Shown: positions 7,784-16,164, counted from the first letter of the stretch. The stretch is DNA of 64,000 bases from Prosthecobacter sp. (GCA_021733925.1 JAIPJY010000006.1:124001-188000); one strand, 5' to 3'. Program-made: numbers and translations. The notes: generated by a model from the sequence alone, not told the origin.

Positions 7784-8353
7784 ATGCCCCGCCGACCGGA
7801 TCAGCCACCGCCCTGGCCGCACGCACCCACGCACCTGCTGGATGCCAGCGGGATCTACTTCGTCACTGCGGCCACGCATCTCAAACAGCATCATTTTCGT
7901 GATCCTGCCCGGCTCGAAGTGCTGCAACGTGGCTTGTTGACGATCACTCGTGAGTATGGCTGGAGGCTCGAAGCATGGGCGATATTTTCCAATCACTATC
8001 ATTTTATCGCCAAGACCCCGCCGGATGTGGAGGGTGCCGATTCACTGCGAGCTATGGTGCGTGCGTTGCATGGGCCGCTGGCAAGATGGGTGAACAAGCT
8101 GGATGGCACGCCAGAGCGCAAGGTGTGGCACAATTACTGGGAGACACTGCTCACGAAGCAGACGTCGTATTTTGCGAGATTGAATTACACGCACAACAAC
8201 GCGGTGAAGCATGGGCTTGTGCAGGTGGCGCGAGATTATCCGTGGTGCTCGGCGGCGTGGTTTGAGAGGGAGACCGCACCGGCGATGGTGAGGGCGATTG
8301 AGCGGTTCAAGACGGAGCGGTTGAAGGTGGAGGATGATTTTCAGCCGGAGTGA
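7784..8353 (+). CDS. REP-associated tyrosine transposase (RAYT, IS200-like Y1 superfamily)
   Basis: A 189-residue single-strand DNA transposase relative. The HUH motif is HYH at 71-73 (FSNHYHFIAK), and the catalytic Tyr is in YTHNNAVKHGLV (Y135), followed by the family's DYPWCSAAWF. The N-terminus GIYFVTAATHLKQHHF matches the usual first strand (YFVT). All catalytic residues are present, so it may be active. In characterised systems these enzymes cut single-stranded REP hairpins rather than move as classical IS elements. The flanking inverted copies and the many hairpin repeats in nearby gaps fit that role. The start ATG 7784 gives a proline-rich N-terminal tail of about 15 residues. Confidence 0.85.
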   Translation: MPRRPDQPPPWPHAPTHLLDASGIYFVTAATHLKQHHFRDPARLEVLQRGLLTITREYGWRLEAWAIFSNHYHFIAKTPPDVEGADSLRAMVRALHGPLARWVNKLDGTPERKVWHNYWETLLTKQTSYFARLNYTHNNAVKHGLVQVARDYPWCSAAWFERETAPAMVRAIERFKTERLKVEDDFQPE

Positions 8354-8366
8354 GTGGTCGAGCCTG

Positions 8367-8403
8367 CGAAAGCGGTGCTGAAGCATCGCACTCCGGGGAC
8401 GCT
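8367..8403 (-). repeat. Right inverted copy flanking the RAYT gene
   Basis: Its reverse complement starts AGCGTCCCCGGAGTGCG and matches the left copy at 31 of 37 positions. It ends about 17 bases before the convergent stop of the alcohol dehydrogenase gene, which itself reads from a GCTAC sequence at 8419-8423. Confidence 0.65.
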
Positions 8404-8419
8404 GGCGCGGACGCGGATG

Positions 8420-9514
8420 CTACAGAGCGGAGCGTAAAATATGGAGCAGCTCGTCGTGTGTGAGAGGCACGGGGTTGGCTTTCATGCTGCTGGCGGCGGC
8501 GGCTTTTTGGGCGATCTCGGGGAGGTCGGCGTCTGTGATGCCCCACTGGCTGAGTTTGGGGATGTGGAGGCGTGCGGTGAGGGCGTGGAGATAGGACACG
8601 GCATCGGTGCCGAGGATGGAATCGACTTGAGCGAACTTGGTGCGGTCTTGAACGCGGGCGGAGTTCGCTTCCCAGACGGGGGCGAGGAGGGCGGCGCAGA
8701 CGGCACCGTGTGGGGCGTGAAACATGCCGCCGATGGGGGCGGCGAAGCCATGGACGGCGCCGAGTCCGGCGTTGGCGAGGGCGATGCCGCTGTTGAGGGC
8801 GCAGAGGGCCATGTCTTCACGGGCGTCGAGGTCGTGGCCGTTTTCAAAGGCGCGTTCGAGGGAGCGGACGGCGCGCTGGATGCCATCGAGGCAGAGGGCG
8901 TCGGTCATGGGTTGCGCGCGGGAGCAGACGAAGGCTTCGAGGCACTGGGTTAGAGCATCCATGCCGCTGGCGGCGGTGACGGATGGCGGGACATCGGCGG
9001 CGAGTTCGGGATCGATCAAGGCAATGCGCGGGAGCATGGAGATGTGGCGCAGGCTGGCTTTGACGCGGTGCTCGGTGCTGGCGATGACTGCGTTGCGTGT
9101 GGCTTCGGCTCCGGTGCCGGCGGTGGTGGGGACGGCGATGTAGGGGAGGGGGGAGGAGTCGAGGGGTTTGCCTGCGCCGATGACTTCGATGTAGCGCATC
9201 AAATCGCCGGGCTGGGTGCTCATGGCGGCGATGGCTTTGCCGGCATCGACCACGCTGCCGCCGCCGATGGCGACGATGACATCTGCCGCGTGCTGCTTGG
9301 CGAGTGCGACGCCGGTTTCGATGTCTTCAACGGTGGGTTCGCCGTGAATGGAGTGGATGCCTGCATGAGGAAGTCGCGATTCCCATTGCTGGGGGCGGCT
9401 GCCGGTGATGAGGAGGGTGCGCTGGCCGAAGCTGAGGCAGAGGTCGGGGAGTTCGCGGAAGACGCCGCGGCCGAAGATGATGCGCTGGGCGGTGGCGAAT
9501 TCGAAGCGGTTCAT
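8420..9514 (-). CDS. Iron-containing (group III) alcohol dehydrogenase
   Basis: A 364-residue cytosolic NAD(P)-dependent dehydrogenase. The N-terminal nucleotide domain has VIVAIGGGSVVDAGKAIAA and the phosphate loop VPTTAGTGAEAT. The C-terminal helical domain carries the metal ligands: Asp in GMDALTQCLEAF, and His residues in GLGAVHGFAAP and GMFHAPHGA. Length is slightly short for the family (about 380). The preferred alcohol or aldehyde is not predictable. Its first eight codons are duplicated upstream in a 115-bp tandem repeat, with a second in-context ATG at 9629-9627 that soon leads out of the gene's frame. The 3' end abuts the RAYT element. Confidence 0.87.
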   Translation of the reverse strand: MNRFEFATAQRIIFGRGVFRELPDLCLSFGQRTLLITGSRPQQWESRLPHAGIHSIHGEPTVEDIETGVALAKQHAADVIVAIGGGSVVDAGKAIAAMSTQPGDLMRYIEVIGAGKPLDSSPLPYIAVPTTAGTGAEATRNAVIASTEHRVKASLRHISMLPRIALIDPELAADVPPSVTAASGMDALTQCLEAFVCSRAQPMTDALCLDGIQRAVRSLERAFENGHDLDAREDMALCALNSGIALANAGLGAVHGFAAPIGGMFHAPHGAVCAALLAPVWEANSARVQDRTKFAQVDSILGTDAVSYLHALTARLHIPKLSQWGITDADLPEIAQKAAAASSMKANPVPLTHDELLHILRSAL

Positions 9515-9715
9515 TCTGATGGCCGGACGAGGACTGGGGGTGGTGCGGAGTTTAAGGCAGCGGCGGAGCGTTCTCGGTATCGGAATACCGAGCTACGACT
9601 GAGGCGGTGGCGAATTCGAAACGGTTCATTCTGATGGCCGGACGAGGGCTGGGGGTGGTGCGGAGTTTAAGGCTGCGGCGGAGCGTTCTCGGTATCGGAA
9701 TACCGAGCTACGACT
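9488..9715. repeat. Tandem 115-bp duplication including a gene start and a perfect hairpin
   Basis: The segment from about 9488 to 9600 is repeated at 9603-9715 with only about three substitutions. Each copy holds the first codons of the alcohol dehydrogenase (ATG plus NRFEFAT) and, 80 bases further, the hairpin CTCGGTAT-CGGA-ATACCGAG followed by GCTACGACT. The second hairpin copy overlaps the stop of the RNA methyltransferase gene (TAG from 9716-9714). The low divergence indicates a recent duplication. Confidence 0.9.
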
Positions 9716-10934
9716 AGAGCATATCGCGGCTCAGGGTCATGACGCATTCGAGATGCTTGGTCTGCGGGAAGAGATCGAAGGGCTGGACGGTGCCGAGTTT
9801 GAAGCCGGCTTCGGTGAAGAGGACGAGGTCGCGCATCTGGGTGGCGGGATTGCAGGAGATGTAGACGACGCCCTTGGGGCCGAAGGCGAAGAGCTGCTGC
9901 AGGAACTCGGGGCTGCTGCCAGCGCGAGGGGGATCGATGATCACCACGGTGTCGGCTCCGGCATGCGGGACGTCTTTGAAAACGTGCTGGGCATCGGCGG
10001 CGATGAAACGGCAGTTGGTGAGGGAATTGATCTCGGCGTTGTGCGCGGCTTTTTTAACGGCGGTTTCGGAAATCTCGACGCCGATGACGCTTTCGAAGTC
10101 GCGCGCGGCGCTGATGGCGAAGAGGCCGCTGCCGCAGTAGGCATCGACGAGATGCTTGGCACCGGTGGCTTTGGCTTCGTCGATAGCGTGGCGGACGAAC
10201 TTGGGCAGGATGAAGGGATTGTTCTGGAAGAAGTCGCCGGCCTGAAATTCGAAGCGGACGCCGTCCACTTCCTCGATGGCGATTTCATCGGGCCGGGTGA
10301 GGACGCCGTTGCTGGCGGCACGCATGAGCAGGGTGGCACCGTTTTTGAATTCGGCGGAGTTTGCACGGGCGTGCTCGCGCACGTTGGCGAGCTGCGCGTT
10401 GAGCTCTGGCATGGCGATGGGGCATTGCTCGACATCGACCATGGCATTGCGGGTGCGGGCGCGGAGGAAGCCGATGGCACCGATGCCGCCCTCCTTGGGG
10501 CGCTGAAAGTGAGGGGTGATTTTGGAGCGGTAGCCGTATTGAACGGGTGAGGGGATCACCGGAGAGACGGGATGCTCGATCCTGGCCATGTGCTTGAGCA
10601 GTTCGGCCACCTGGCGTTGTTTTGAGAGCAACTGCTCTTCATAGGAGAGGTGCTGGTACTGGCAGCCGCCGCATTGGCTGAACAAGGGGCACTGCGGTGT
10701 GACGCGGTTCGGTGAGGGCTCGATGACAGAGACGAAGTCGGCCTCGCTGTAGTTCTTGTGGTTGCGGAAGACGCGACACTTCACGAGCTCTCCGGCGAGC
10801 GTGAATGGAACGAAGACGACCCAGCCATCGACACGGGCGACTCCTGCGCCCTCGTTGGTGAGGCTTTCGATGCGGACGTCCAGCTCCTGATGATAGGCGA
10901 AGGGATGGGGAGTGAATTTGCGCGGCGGTTGCAT
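9714..10934 (-). CDS. RNA m5U methyltransferase of the TrmA/RumA (RlmD) family
   Basis: A 406-residue SAM-dependent RNA methyltransferase. A TRAM domain (about 15-70, VRIESLTNEGAGVAR) leads to an iron-sulphur Cys cluster (CPLFSQCGGCQYQ plus VEQCPIAM). Next come the SAM motif LVDAYCGSGLFAI, the DPPRAG motif and the catalytic loop YISCNP, whose Cys forms the covalent adduct with uracil C5. The Cys cluster fits the RlmD-like branch that modifies 23S rRNA, but assigning the exact uridine needs phylogeny. It lies 8 bases after the LolA-like gene stop on the same strand, so it is probably the last gene of that operon. Confidence 0.88.
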   Translation of the reverse strand: MQPPRKFTPHPFAYHQELDVRIESLTNEGAGVARVDGWVVFVPFTLAGELVKCRVFRNHKNYSEADFVSVIEPSPNRVTPQCPLFSQCGGCQYQHLSYEEQLLSKQRQVAELLKHMARIEHPVSPVIPSPVQYGYRSKITPHFQRPKEGGIGAIGFLRARTRNAMVDVEQCPIAMPELNAQLANVREHARANSAEFKNGATLLMRAASNGVLTRPDEIAIEEVDGVRFEFQAGDFFQNNPFILPKFVRHAIDEAKATGAKHLVDAYCGSGLFAISAARDFESVIGVEISETAVKKAAHNAEINSLTNCRFIAADAQHVFKDVPHAGADTVVIIDPPRAGSSPEFLQQLFAFGPKGVVYISCNPATQMRDLVLFTEAGFKLGTVQPFDLFPQTKHLECVMTLSRDML

Positions 10935-10942
10935 GCTGCGCG

Positions 10943-11635
10943 TTAAGGTTTCGCTGGTTTGTTCATCTTCATGTAGGTGCGGCCTTGGACTTTGCCGCTG
11001 GCGGGATCGAGAGTTTCGAACCGTAGTTCTTTTAAAGCGTCCGTGCCATTCACTTTCTGGATCTTGGTGACTTCGTAGCGTTTGATGATTTTGCTGCTGC
11101 GGTCATAGGCTGCCATTTTCGCTGCACCACCGCTGGCCTGATGCACGTAGATGTCCACGGCATAGTAGGGGCCGGTCTTGCCGGGGTTCATGACGCGCAC
11201 GATCCAGCACTTCTGCCCGCTGACACGGGACTCACCCATGAGCTGCGGCTTTGGCCAGTAGAGAAAGCCGAGGGAGAGATCTTCATAATTCAAGTCCATG
11301 CCGCGAACCTGGCTGCCGAGCTGGCTGGACGGAACCTGTTTGGTTTTGCCGTTGCTCACTTGATAGAGCTTGGCGGGAGAGGAGTTGAAATCCAGACGGA
11401 TGGCTTCGGGTGGTGGGTTGGTGAACTGGAAATTCATGACCTGATTTCCCATGGTGAGTTCCAGTGGCTCGGTGCGGCCCGTGGAATCGTCACGGAGTTC
11501 GCCCTGCAGGGTTTGATTCTGACTGGCGTAGCTCTGGCGCACGAGATGCAGAATTTCCTCAGCGGTTTTTGGCTGTGCCGCTGCGGCATGCAAACATGGA
11601 GTGAGCAGCAGCGTGGCGAGGATGATCTGTTTCAT
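10943..11635 (-). CDS. LolA-like outer-membrane lipoprotein-sorting protein, paralogue 1
   Basis: A 230-residue protein with a signal peptide (MKQIILATLLLTPCLHAAAA). A LolA/LolB-like beta fold follows: TAEEILHLVRQSYASQN, LELTMGNQVMNFQF, then LGFLYWPKPQLMGESRVSGQKCW and the conserved C-terminal KELRFETLDPASG. Proteins of this type occur in Planctomycetes and Verrucomicrobia next to lipid-export genes; the cargo is unknown. It is a clear tandem duplicate of the next gene upstream (11707-12402), with long identical blocks such as LNYEDLSLGFLYWP. The operon order is paralogue 2, paralogue 1, RNA methyltransferase. Confidence 0.75.
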   Translation of the reverse strand: MKQIILATLLLTPCLHAAAAQPKTAEEILHLVRQSYASQNQTLQGELRDDSTGRTEPLELTMGNQVMNFQFTNPPPEAIRLDFNSSPAKLYQVSNGKTKQVPSSQLGSQVRGMDLNYEDLSLGFLYWPKPQLMGESRVSGQKCWIVRVMNPGKTGPYYAVDIYVHQASGGAAKMAAYDRSSKIIKRYEVTKIQKVNGTDALKELRFETLDPASGKVQGRTYMKMNKPAKP

Positions 11636-11706
11636 GGCGGTCGGGTGCAGGGGTGGAGACGACGAAAAGGACAGGTGCTCCTTTTTCTCCTGCCAGATGC
11701 TCTGGG

Positions 11707-12402
11707 TTAATTATTCTTCACTGGATCATCGAGCTTCATGTAGGTGCGGCCGATGACTGAGTCGTTGGCGGGATTGATGGACTCGATGCGCAGCTCCTTC
11801 AGCGTCGTCGCGCCTTCCACTTTCTGCACCTTCGTCACCTGGTAACGTTTCACCACCTTGCTGCTGCGATTAAAGGCTGCCATTTTCGCAGCGCCGCCGC
11901 TGCCCTGATGGACCCAGAGATCCACCACGTAGTAGGGGCCCTGGCTGCTGGGGTTGGTCACACGGACGATCCAGCATTTCTGGCCGCTGACACGGTCTTC
12001 GCCCATGAGCTGGGGACGCGGCCAGTAGAGGAAGCCGAGGGAGAGGTCTTCGTAGTTGAACTCCATGCCGCGCACCTTGTTGCCATGCTGGGCGTTCGGC
12101 ACCACGGAGGATCCGCCGGCGCGGACCTGATACAGCGTGGCGGGAGAGGTGTTCATGTCCAGGTGGACGATTTCTGGAGGCGGGTTTTTAAACAGGAAGC
12201 GCATGACTCTGTCTTGCATGGTGAGGGTCATTGGCTCAGACCTGCCTGAGTTGTCGTCACGCAGTTCGCCGGTCATCTTGTAGTTTTGCAGAGCGTAGCT
12301 GTTCTGAACGATGCGAATGATTTCCTCGGCGGTTTTTGGCTGGGCATCCTCGGCACGCAGCACGGATGCGAGAAGCAGAGGGAGCAGGAAGAGACGTTTC
12401 AT
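11707..12402 (-). CDS. LolA-like outer-membrane lipoprotein-sorting protein, paralogue 2
   Basis: A 231-residue secreted protein with a signal peptide (MKRLFLLPLLLASVLRA). It has the same domain and nearly the same length as the downstream paralogue: TAEEIIRIVQNSYALQN, NYEDLSLGFLYWPRPQLMGEDRVSGQKCW, KELRIESINPAND. About 70 bases separate the two genes. Keeping two diverged copies in tandem suggests different lipoprotein or lipid clients, which is inference only. It is divergent from the GT39-like membrane gene at 12458, so promoters for both lie in the roughly 55-base gap. Confidence 0.75.
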   Translation of the reverse strand: MKRLFLLPLLLASVLRAEDAQPKTAEEIIRIVQNSYALQNYKMTGELRDDNSGRSEPMTLTMQDRVMRFLFKNPPPEIVHLDMNTSPATLYQVRAGGSSVVPNAQHGNKVRGMEFNYEDLSLGFLYWPRPQLMGEDRVSGQKCWIVRVTNPSSQGPYYVVDLWVHQGSGGAAKMAAFNRSSKVVKRYQVTKVQKVEGATTLKELRIESINPANDSVIGRTYMKLDDPVKNN

Positions 12403-12457
12403 AAGAGTGGGCGAGTTGGTGACGACACTTTGACTTGTCGGCAGCGTTCTCTATTCA

Positions 12458-13942
12458 ATGCGCTCAACCACCATGCAGCGCCAGCGCTTTCTCTTTGCCG
12501 CCCTGGGCCTGCTCACGCTCTGGCGCTGGGCGCTGCTGCCGACGCTGGAACTCGCGCCGGATGAGGCGCTGGCGGTTTTCCGCGTCAAACATGGGCAGTG
12601 GGGCGATTTTTTTGAGATCGGACCGCTGGTGCCGCTGTTTGCCAGGCTGGGGATGCTGATCGGCGGAGCGGGTGAATTTGGGGTGCGATTCTTTGCGCCG
12701 CTGCTTGCGCTGGGAGCATCGCTGCTGGTGTGGCGGCTTGCGCGTGACCTGTTTGATGAGCAGATCGCGGGCTGGGCGGTGGTGATCGTGAATGTGCTGC
12801 CTGCTTTCAATCTTGCCGCTGTCACACTGACTCCGGCGACGTTTGCCTGCGTGCTGGTGCCAGCAGCGGCGCTGTGTGTGCGTGATGCCTTGCGGCAGGC
12901 GGATCCGAAGCACCGGGCGTGGTGGTGGGCTGCGGCGTGCGTGGCGGGGACGGCGCTGGTGCAACCGCCAGGGTTTGCCATGATGGCGGCGGTGGTGTGC
13001 GTCTTTGGGCTGTCCAAGGGACTGCGGCATCATCTGCATGGATCGGGATTCAGGGGGATTTTGGCTGCATGGTCGGTGGTGGTGCTGTGCTGGCTGGTCT
13101 GGCAGGGTGGGCATGGCTGGCCGGCGTTTGCAGAAGGGCGCTGGCTGCCAGAGTGGCGGGTGATTCCGAATCTGATGCGCTGGATCGTGCTCGCCTCGCC
13201 TTTGCTGCTCGTGCTTTTCGTGGTGGCAGTGCGTGCGGGATTCTCGAGTGCCATGCTGCAGTCCCATCGCGGTCTGCCCATGGCGATGCTGCTGCCGCTG
13301 GCGGGGATCGACTTTTTCTATGGCCCGCATGAGAGCTGGCCGGACACGGGAGGCGTGGTGTGGATGCTCTTTGCGGCGGTGCTGCTGGCGCATCGCAGCA
13401 CGGTGGCTCGCACGGCGGTGATCGAGAAGAAGATCAGCCTGCGCACCGTCACCCTCGTGCTCGCCGCACTGCAAAGCGCCTTTTTGCTGCAAACGGACCT
13501 GCCGCGAACGCTGGGGCTGACATGGCGATTCTCAGGCAATGACAGCGCCGTGACCGACTACACCCATGTAACGGCCGATCCGTCCAAAAGCATGCGTGGC
13601 TGGCGAGAGAGCGCGAGGGTCGTTTCCGGCGTGCTGGAGCAGGCGGGTGGGGCTGGGTCGTGGTTCGTCCTCGCGGGTGACTGGCCGCTCGCGGTTGAGC
13701 TCGATTACTATCTTGGCATGGCGGGGACGGTGCAGTCGCCAGCCAGCGATCTGCGCTCTTTTACCGGGCGCAGCGCGATTTTTATCACGGAGGAAAGGGG
13801 AGCGAGCGGCCTGCCTGAATCGCTCAAGAACAGGTTTCAGCGCATCGAACTGCTCTCCGTGGCCCGGGTCATGCATGCCGGGAATGAGGTGCGCTGGTTG
13901 AAAATCTTCGCTTGCCACGATTATCGAGCGCCCGACTTTTGA
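12458..13942 (+). CDS. Membrane glycosyltransferase, GT39/ArnT-like
   Basis: A 494-residue protein with about ten TM helices. The first ends in a periplasmic loop carrying LELAPDEAL, matching the acidic D/E motif of PMT and ArnT-type transferases that use polyprenyl-phosphate sugars. The C-terminal 100 residues are soluble (WFVLAGDWPLAVELDYYLG) and probably periplasmic, as in that family. The GT2 gene directly downstream is a DPM1-like enzyme that could make the lipid-linked sugar donor; the pair suggests transfer of a sugar to an envelope component. A -35/-10-like pair (TTGACT at 12430, TATTCA at 12452) lies just before the start. If it is used, the second ATG at 12473 would be the start. 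Confidence 0.75.
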   Translation: MRSTTMQRQRFLFAALGLLTLWRWALLPTLELAPDEALAVFRVKHGQWGDFFEIGPLVPLFARLGMLIGGAGEFGVRFFAPLLALGASLLVWRLARDLFDEQIAGWAVVIVNVLPAFNLAAVTLTPATFACVLVPAAALCVRDALRQADPKHRAWWWAAACVAGTALVQPPGFAMMAAVVCVFGLSKGLRHHLHGSGFRGILAAWSVVVLCWLVWQGGHGWPAFAEGRWLPEWRVIPNLMRWIVLASPLLLVLFVVAVRAGFSSAMLQSHRGLPMAMLLPLAGIDFFYGPHESWPDTGGVVWMLFAAVLLAHRSTVARTAVIEKKISLRTVTLVLAALQSAFLLQTDLPRTLGLTWRFSGNDSAVTDYTHVTADPSKSMRGWRESARVVSGVLEQAGGAGSWFVLAGDWPLAVELDYYLGMAGTVQSPASDLRSFTGRSAIFITEERGASGLPESLKNRFQRIELLSVARVMHAGNEVRWLKIFACHDYRAPDF

Positions 13943-13958
13943 CGCCCTTTTCGCCTCC

Positions 13959-14675
13959 ATGCCATCCTCACCTGCCATATCTGTCGTCGTGCCGCTCTAT
14001 AATGAGGAGGACAATGTCGTGGAGATGCAGGAGCAGATCGACAAGGTCCTGGGTGGGCGCGATTACGAGCTGGTGCTGGTGGATGATGGTTCGAAGGATC
14101 AGACGCTGGCCCGAGTGCAGCGTGGCGAGCGGGTGCGAGTGATCGTGTTTGAAAAGAACAGCGGCCAGAGCGCGGCCATGCACGCCGGTATTTATGCCGC
14201 ACTGGGGGATGTGATTGTCACGCTGGATGGTGATCTGCAAAACGATCCTGCGGACATTCCGGCGATGATTGCGAAGCTGGATGAGGGAGAGGGATATGAT
14301 CTCGTCTGCGGCTACCGCGCGAAGCGCAAGGACACGACTTTCAAGCGTCTGCAGAGCCGCATCGCCAATTTTGTGCGCTCCCGCTTTGTGGGGGATCACG
14401 TGCGCGACACGGGCTGCACACTCAAGGTGATGCGCCGCGACTGCCGCGAGGCCCTGCTGCTCTTCAACGGCATGCACCGCTTCATTCCCGCCCTGATCCG
14501 CAACATGGGCTGGCGCGTGACCGAAATGCCGGTGAACCACCGCGCACGCATCCATGGCGTGAGCAAGTATGGCTTTGGCAACCGGGCGCTGCGCGCGACG
14601 ATGGACATGTTTGGCGTGCGCTGGTTGAACAGCCGGCGCACCCGATATGTCATTCGTGAGGAGCGCCGTGGCTGA
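13959..14675 (+). CDS. GT2 glycosyltransferase, dolichyl/polyprenyl-phosphate sugar synthase-like
   Basis: A 238-residue GT-A enzyme: SVVVPLYNEEDNV at the N-terminus, VLVDDGSKDQT, the metal-binding DGDLQNDPADIP, and DTGCTLKVMRRD (the acceptor region of DPM1/ArnC enzymes). The C-terminus NHRARIHGVSKYG is also typical of the DPM1 branch. No C-terminal TM helices are present, so the protein is soluble or peripheral. It follows the GT39-like gene by 16 bases in the same direction, which supports donor synthesis followed by membrane transfer. Confidence 0.85.
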   Translation: MPSSPAISVVVPLYNEEDNVVEMQEQIDKVLGGRDYELVLVDDGSKDQTLARVQRGERVRVIVFEKNSGQSAAMHAGIYAALGDVIVTLDGDLQNDPADIPAMIAKLDEGEGYDLVCGYRAKRKDTTFKRLQSRIANFVRSRFVGDHVRDTGCTLKVMRRDCREALLLFNGMHRFIPALIRNMGWRVTEMPVNHRARIHGVSKYGFGNRALRATMDMFGVRWLNSRRTRYVIREERRG

Positions 14676-14735
14676 TGCGTTTCTGTTGTTGACGAAACAA
14701 CTGCTTCGCAGCCATGCTGTACCACAGCACCAAGG

Positions 14736-15710
14736 ATGAACCTACGCGAACAACTGCGACTACTGCTGCCCGAAATCTTACCGCATGATCCTGCGGATTC
14801 GATCAAGGGCACTGAACTCATCCGCCTTGTGCGGTTGCGCCTCGGCGAGGGCTACAGCGACGCCACGCTGCGCTATCATTTTTCCATCCTCAGCTACGAT
14901 CCCACTTCGCCCATTGCGAAGGTGGATCAGGGGCAGGGGTACTACCAGCGGCAGAAAAAAACGGTGTCCGGCACAAATGGAGTCGCCCGGCAGGGGTTGT
15001 TCGACAGCGAGATTGGCGAGAGCGACCAATGCTGGTCGCGCTATCTGCGCATGGTCGCGATTTATGAGCGGCTCTGTCTGCTGCGCTCGCGCTATCCCTT
15101 CCTGCTCAACCGAAACAACAGCGGCACGCCGAGCATGGAGGGTGAGTGGGATATTCCTGATCTGGTGGTGGCCGACTGGGATCTCGACACCGGCAGCGAT
15201 GATGCGCCGCGATTTGACGCCGGAATGCTCGACCTACGGCGTCACCTCGGTGGGCCCGAAGTGGGCTTGGCTGGTGTGCAGCTCAAGCTCAGCGTCGCGC
15301 CCGACACCTTCAGCTCCGACTTTTTCCAGGCGCTGAGCGCCACGCGGTGGACGCTGCAGAGTGAGATCGTGATCGCGGAAGGACTGAATGATGAGGCGCT
15401 TGTCGATGCGCTGCGCAGCCTTGGACATCAGTTTGGCGTCGGCATCAGCAGCCTGGGCATTCCGCTCACCGTGCTGGATGACCTTCCTTCAGCCAAGGAG
15501 ATCCGCGCCATGAGCGCGGCCGAGTTTGAGGCGGTGCATCATCTTCTTCGTATACAGAAGATCACGCTGCCCACGTCGCGCCCAACACTCGACTGGGGGG
15601 CACTCAACACGTTGCGGAAGAAGCATGACTCTGTGGCGGATCTGGTACGCTGGCTTTCTGAGTGTTTGGCGAAGAGGCAGCCGGAGTGGGTGGGCGGGGT
15701 GGTGAGGTAA
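14736..15710 (+). CDS. HrgA/COG2958-like protein (winged helix plus nuclease-like C-terminal part)
   Basis: A 324-residue soluble protein. Residues about 5-70 look like a winged helix (IKGTELIRLVRLRLGEGYSDATLRYH, split by a turn). The middle has SRYPFLLNR and EGEWDIPDLVV. The C-terminal part VQLKLSV...FFQALSATRW...IVIAEGLNDE...GHQFGVGIS follows the layout I associate with COG2958/HrgA proteins, which sit beside restriction genes in Helicobacter. No methylase or restriction gene lies nearby. ATG at 14736 follows AAGG closely. Function is unknown; the family assignment rests on remembered motifs and is moderate. Confidence 0.5.
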   Translation: MNLREQLRLLLPEILPHDPADSIKGTELIRLVRLRLGEGYSDATLRYHFSILSYDPTSPIAKVDQGQGYYQRQKKTVSGTNGVARQGLFDSEIGESDQCWSRYLRMVAIYERLCLLRSRYPFLLNRNNSGTPSMEGEWDIPDLVVADWDLDTGSDDAPRFDAGMLDLRRHLGGPEVGLAGVQLKLSVAPDTFSSDFFQALSATRWTLQSEIVIAEGLNDEALVDALRSLGHQFGVGISSLGIPLTVLDDLPSAKEIRAMSAAEFEAVHHLLRIQKITLPTSRPTLDWGALNTLRKKHDSVADLVRWLSECLAKRQPEWVGGVVR

Positions 15711-15723
15711 CCCAGTGACTCAC

Positions 15724-16164
15724 ATGAGTTCTCCATCTCGCGCTAATTGGACGAGAATTCATGGGTTGTTCTGTTTTCTTATCACGGCGGGCAGTTCTCT
15801 TTTGTTTGGTCTGATTTTATGGTTTGTAGTCCTGGCCGCTGTCGGGCTTCTAGGTTTCGACCAGATCTCCCGACACATGCATCAGTCAGGATATAGGATG
15901 ATTTCAATTTTAAGTAATCCATGGGGACTGGGGCTTGTTTATGGAAGCACCTTCTTCATCGCGGCCTTGACGGCAAGCCTATGGCGTTGGAGTTGCCGCC
16001 CTGGCTTGGCGGCCTTCGTCGCTTATGCATTATTCCTCTTGTTCTATCTTTCGAGTGTTGAGTGGAAAAATGATCACCTTGTGGATAGGCTGGTTCTTCT
16101 GACGCCCCTGTTCACCGCACCGCTTGGAGGTGTGGTTGGGGGACGTCTTTTTCCGAAAACCTAA
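15724..16164 (+). CDS. Small four-helix membrane protein, unknown function
   Basis: About 146 residues with four hydrophobic segments (near 14-40, 60-80, 85-105 and 120-140 residues) and short loops. No family is recognised. The ATG at 15724 is preferred over a GTG at 15715. It follows the HrgA-like gene by 13 bases in the same direction, so co-transcription is likely. Base composition here is lower in GC than in the neighbouring genes, which may mean separate ancestry. No motif suggests a function. Confidence 0.55.
   Translation: MSSPSRANWTRIHGLFCFLITAGSSLLFGLILWFVVLAAVGLLGFDQISRHMHQSGYRMISILSNPWGLGLVYGSTFFIAALTASLWRWSCRPGLAAFVAYALFLLFYLSSVEWKNDHLVDRLVLLTPLFTAPLGGVVGGRLFPKT

Larger units (their letters stand above)
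7686..8403. mobile_element. RAYT-type element: transposase gene bracketed by inverted 37-bp repeats
   Basis: A 37-bp sequence at 7686-7722 (AGCGTCCGCGGAGTGCG..., continuing to ...CCGCTTGCG) recurs in inverted orientation at 8367-8403. On reverse complementing, 31 of 37 positions agree. The copies flank the single-gene IS200-like/RAYT ORF at about 63 bases on the left and 13 on the right. RAYT enzymes are known to act on REP-type palindromes adjoining their genes. I infer that this is a domesticated or slowly mobile unit; no target-site duplication is obvious. Confidence 0.65.
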
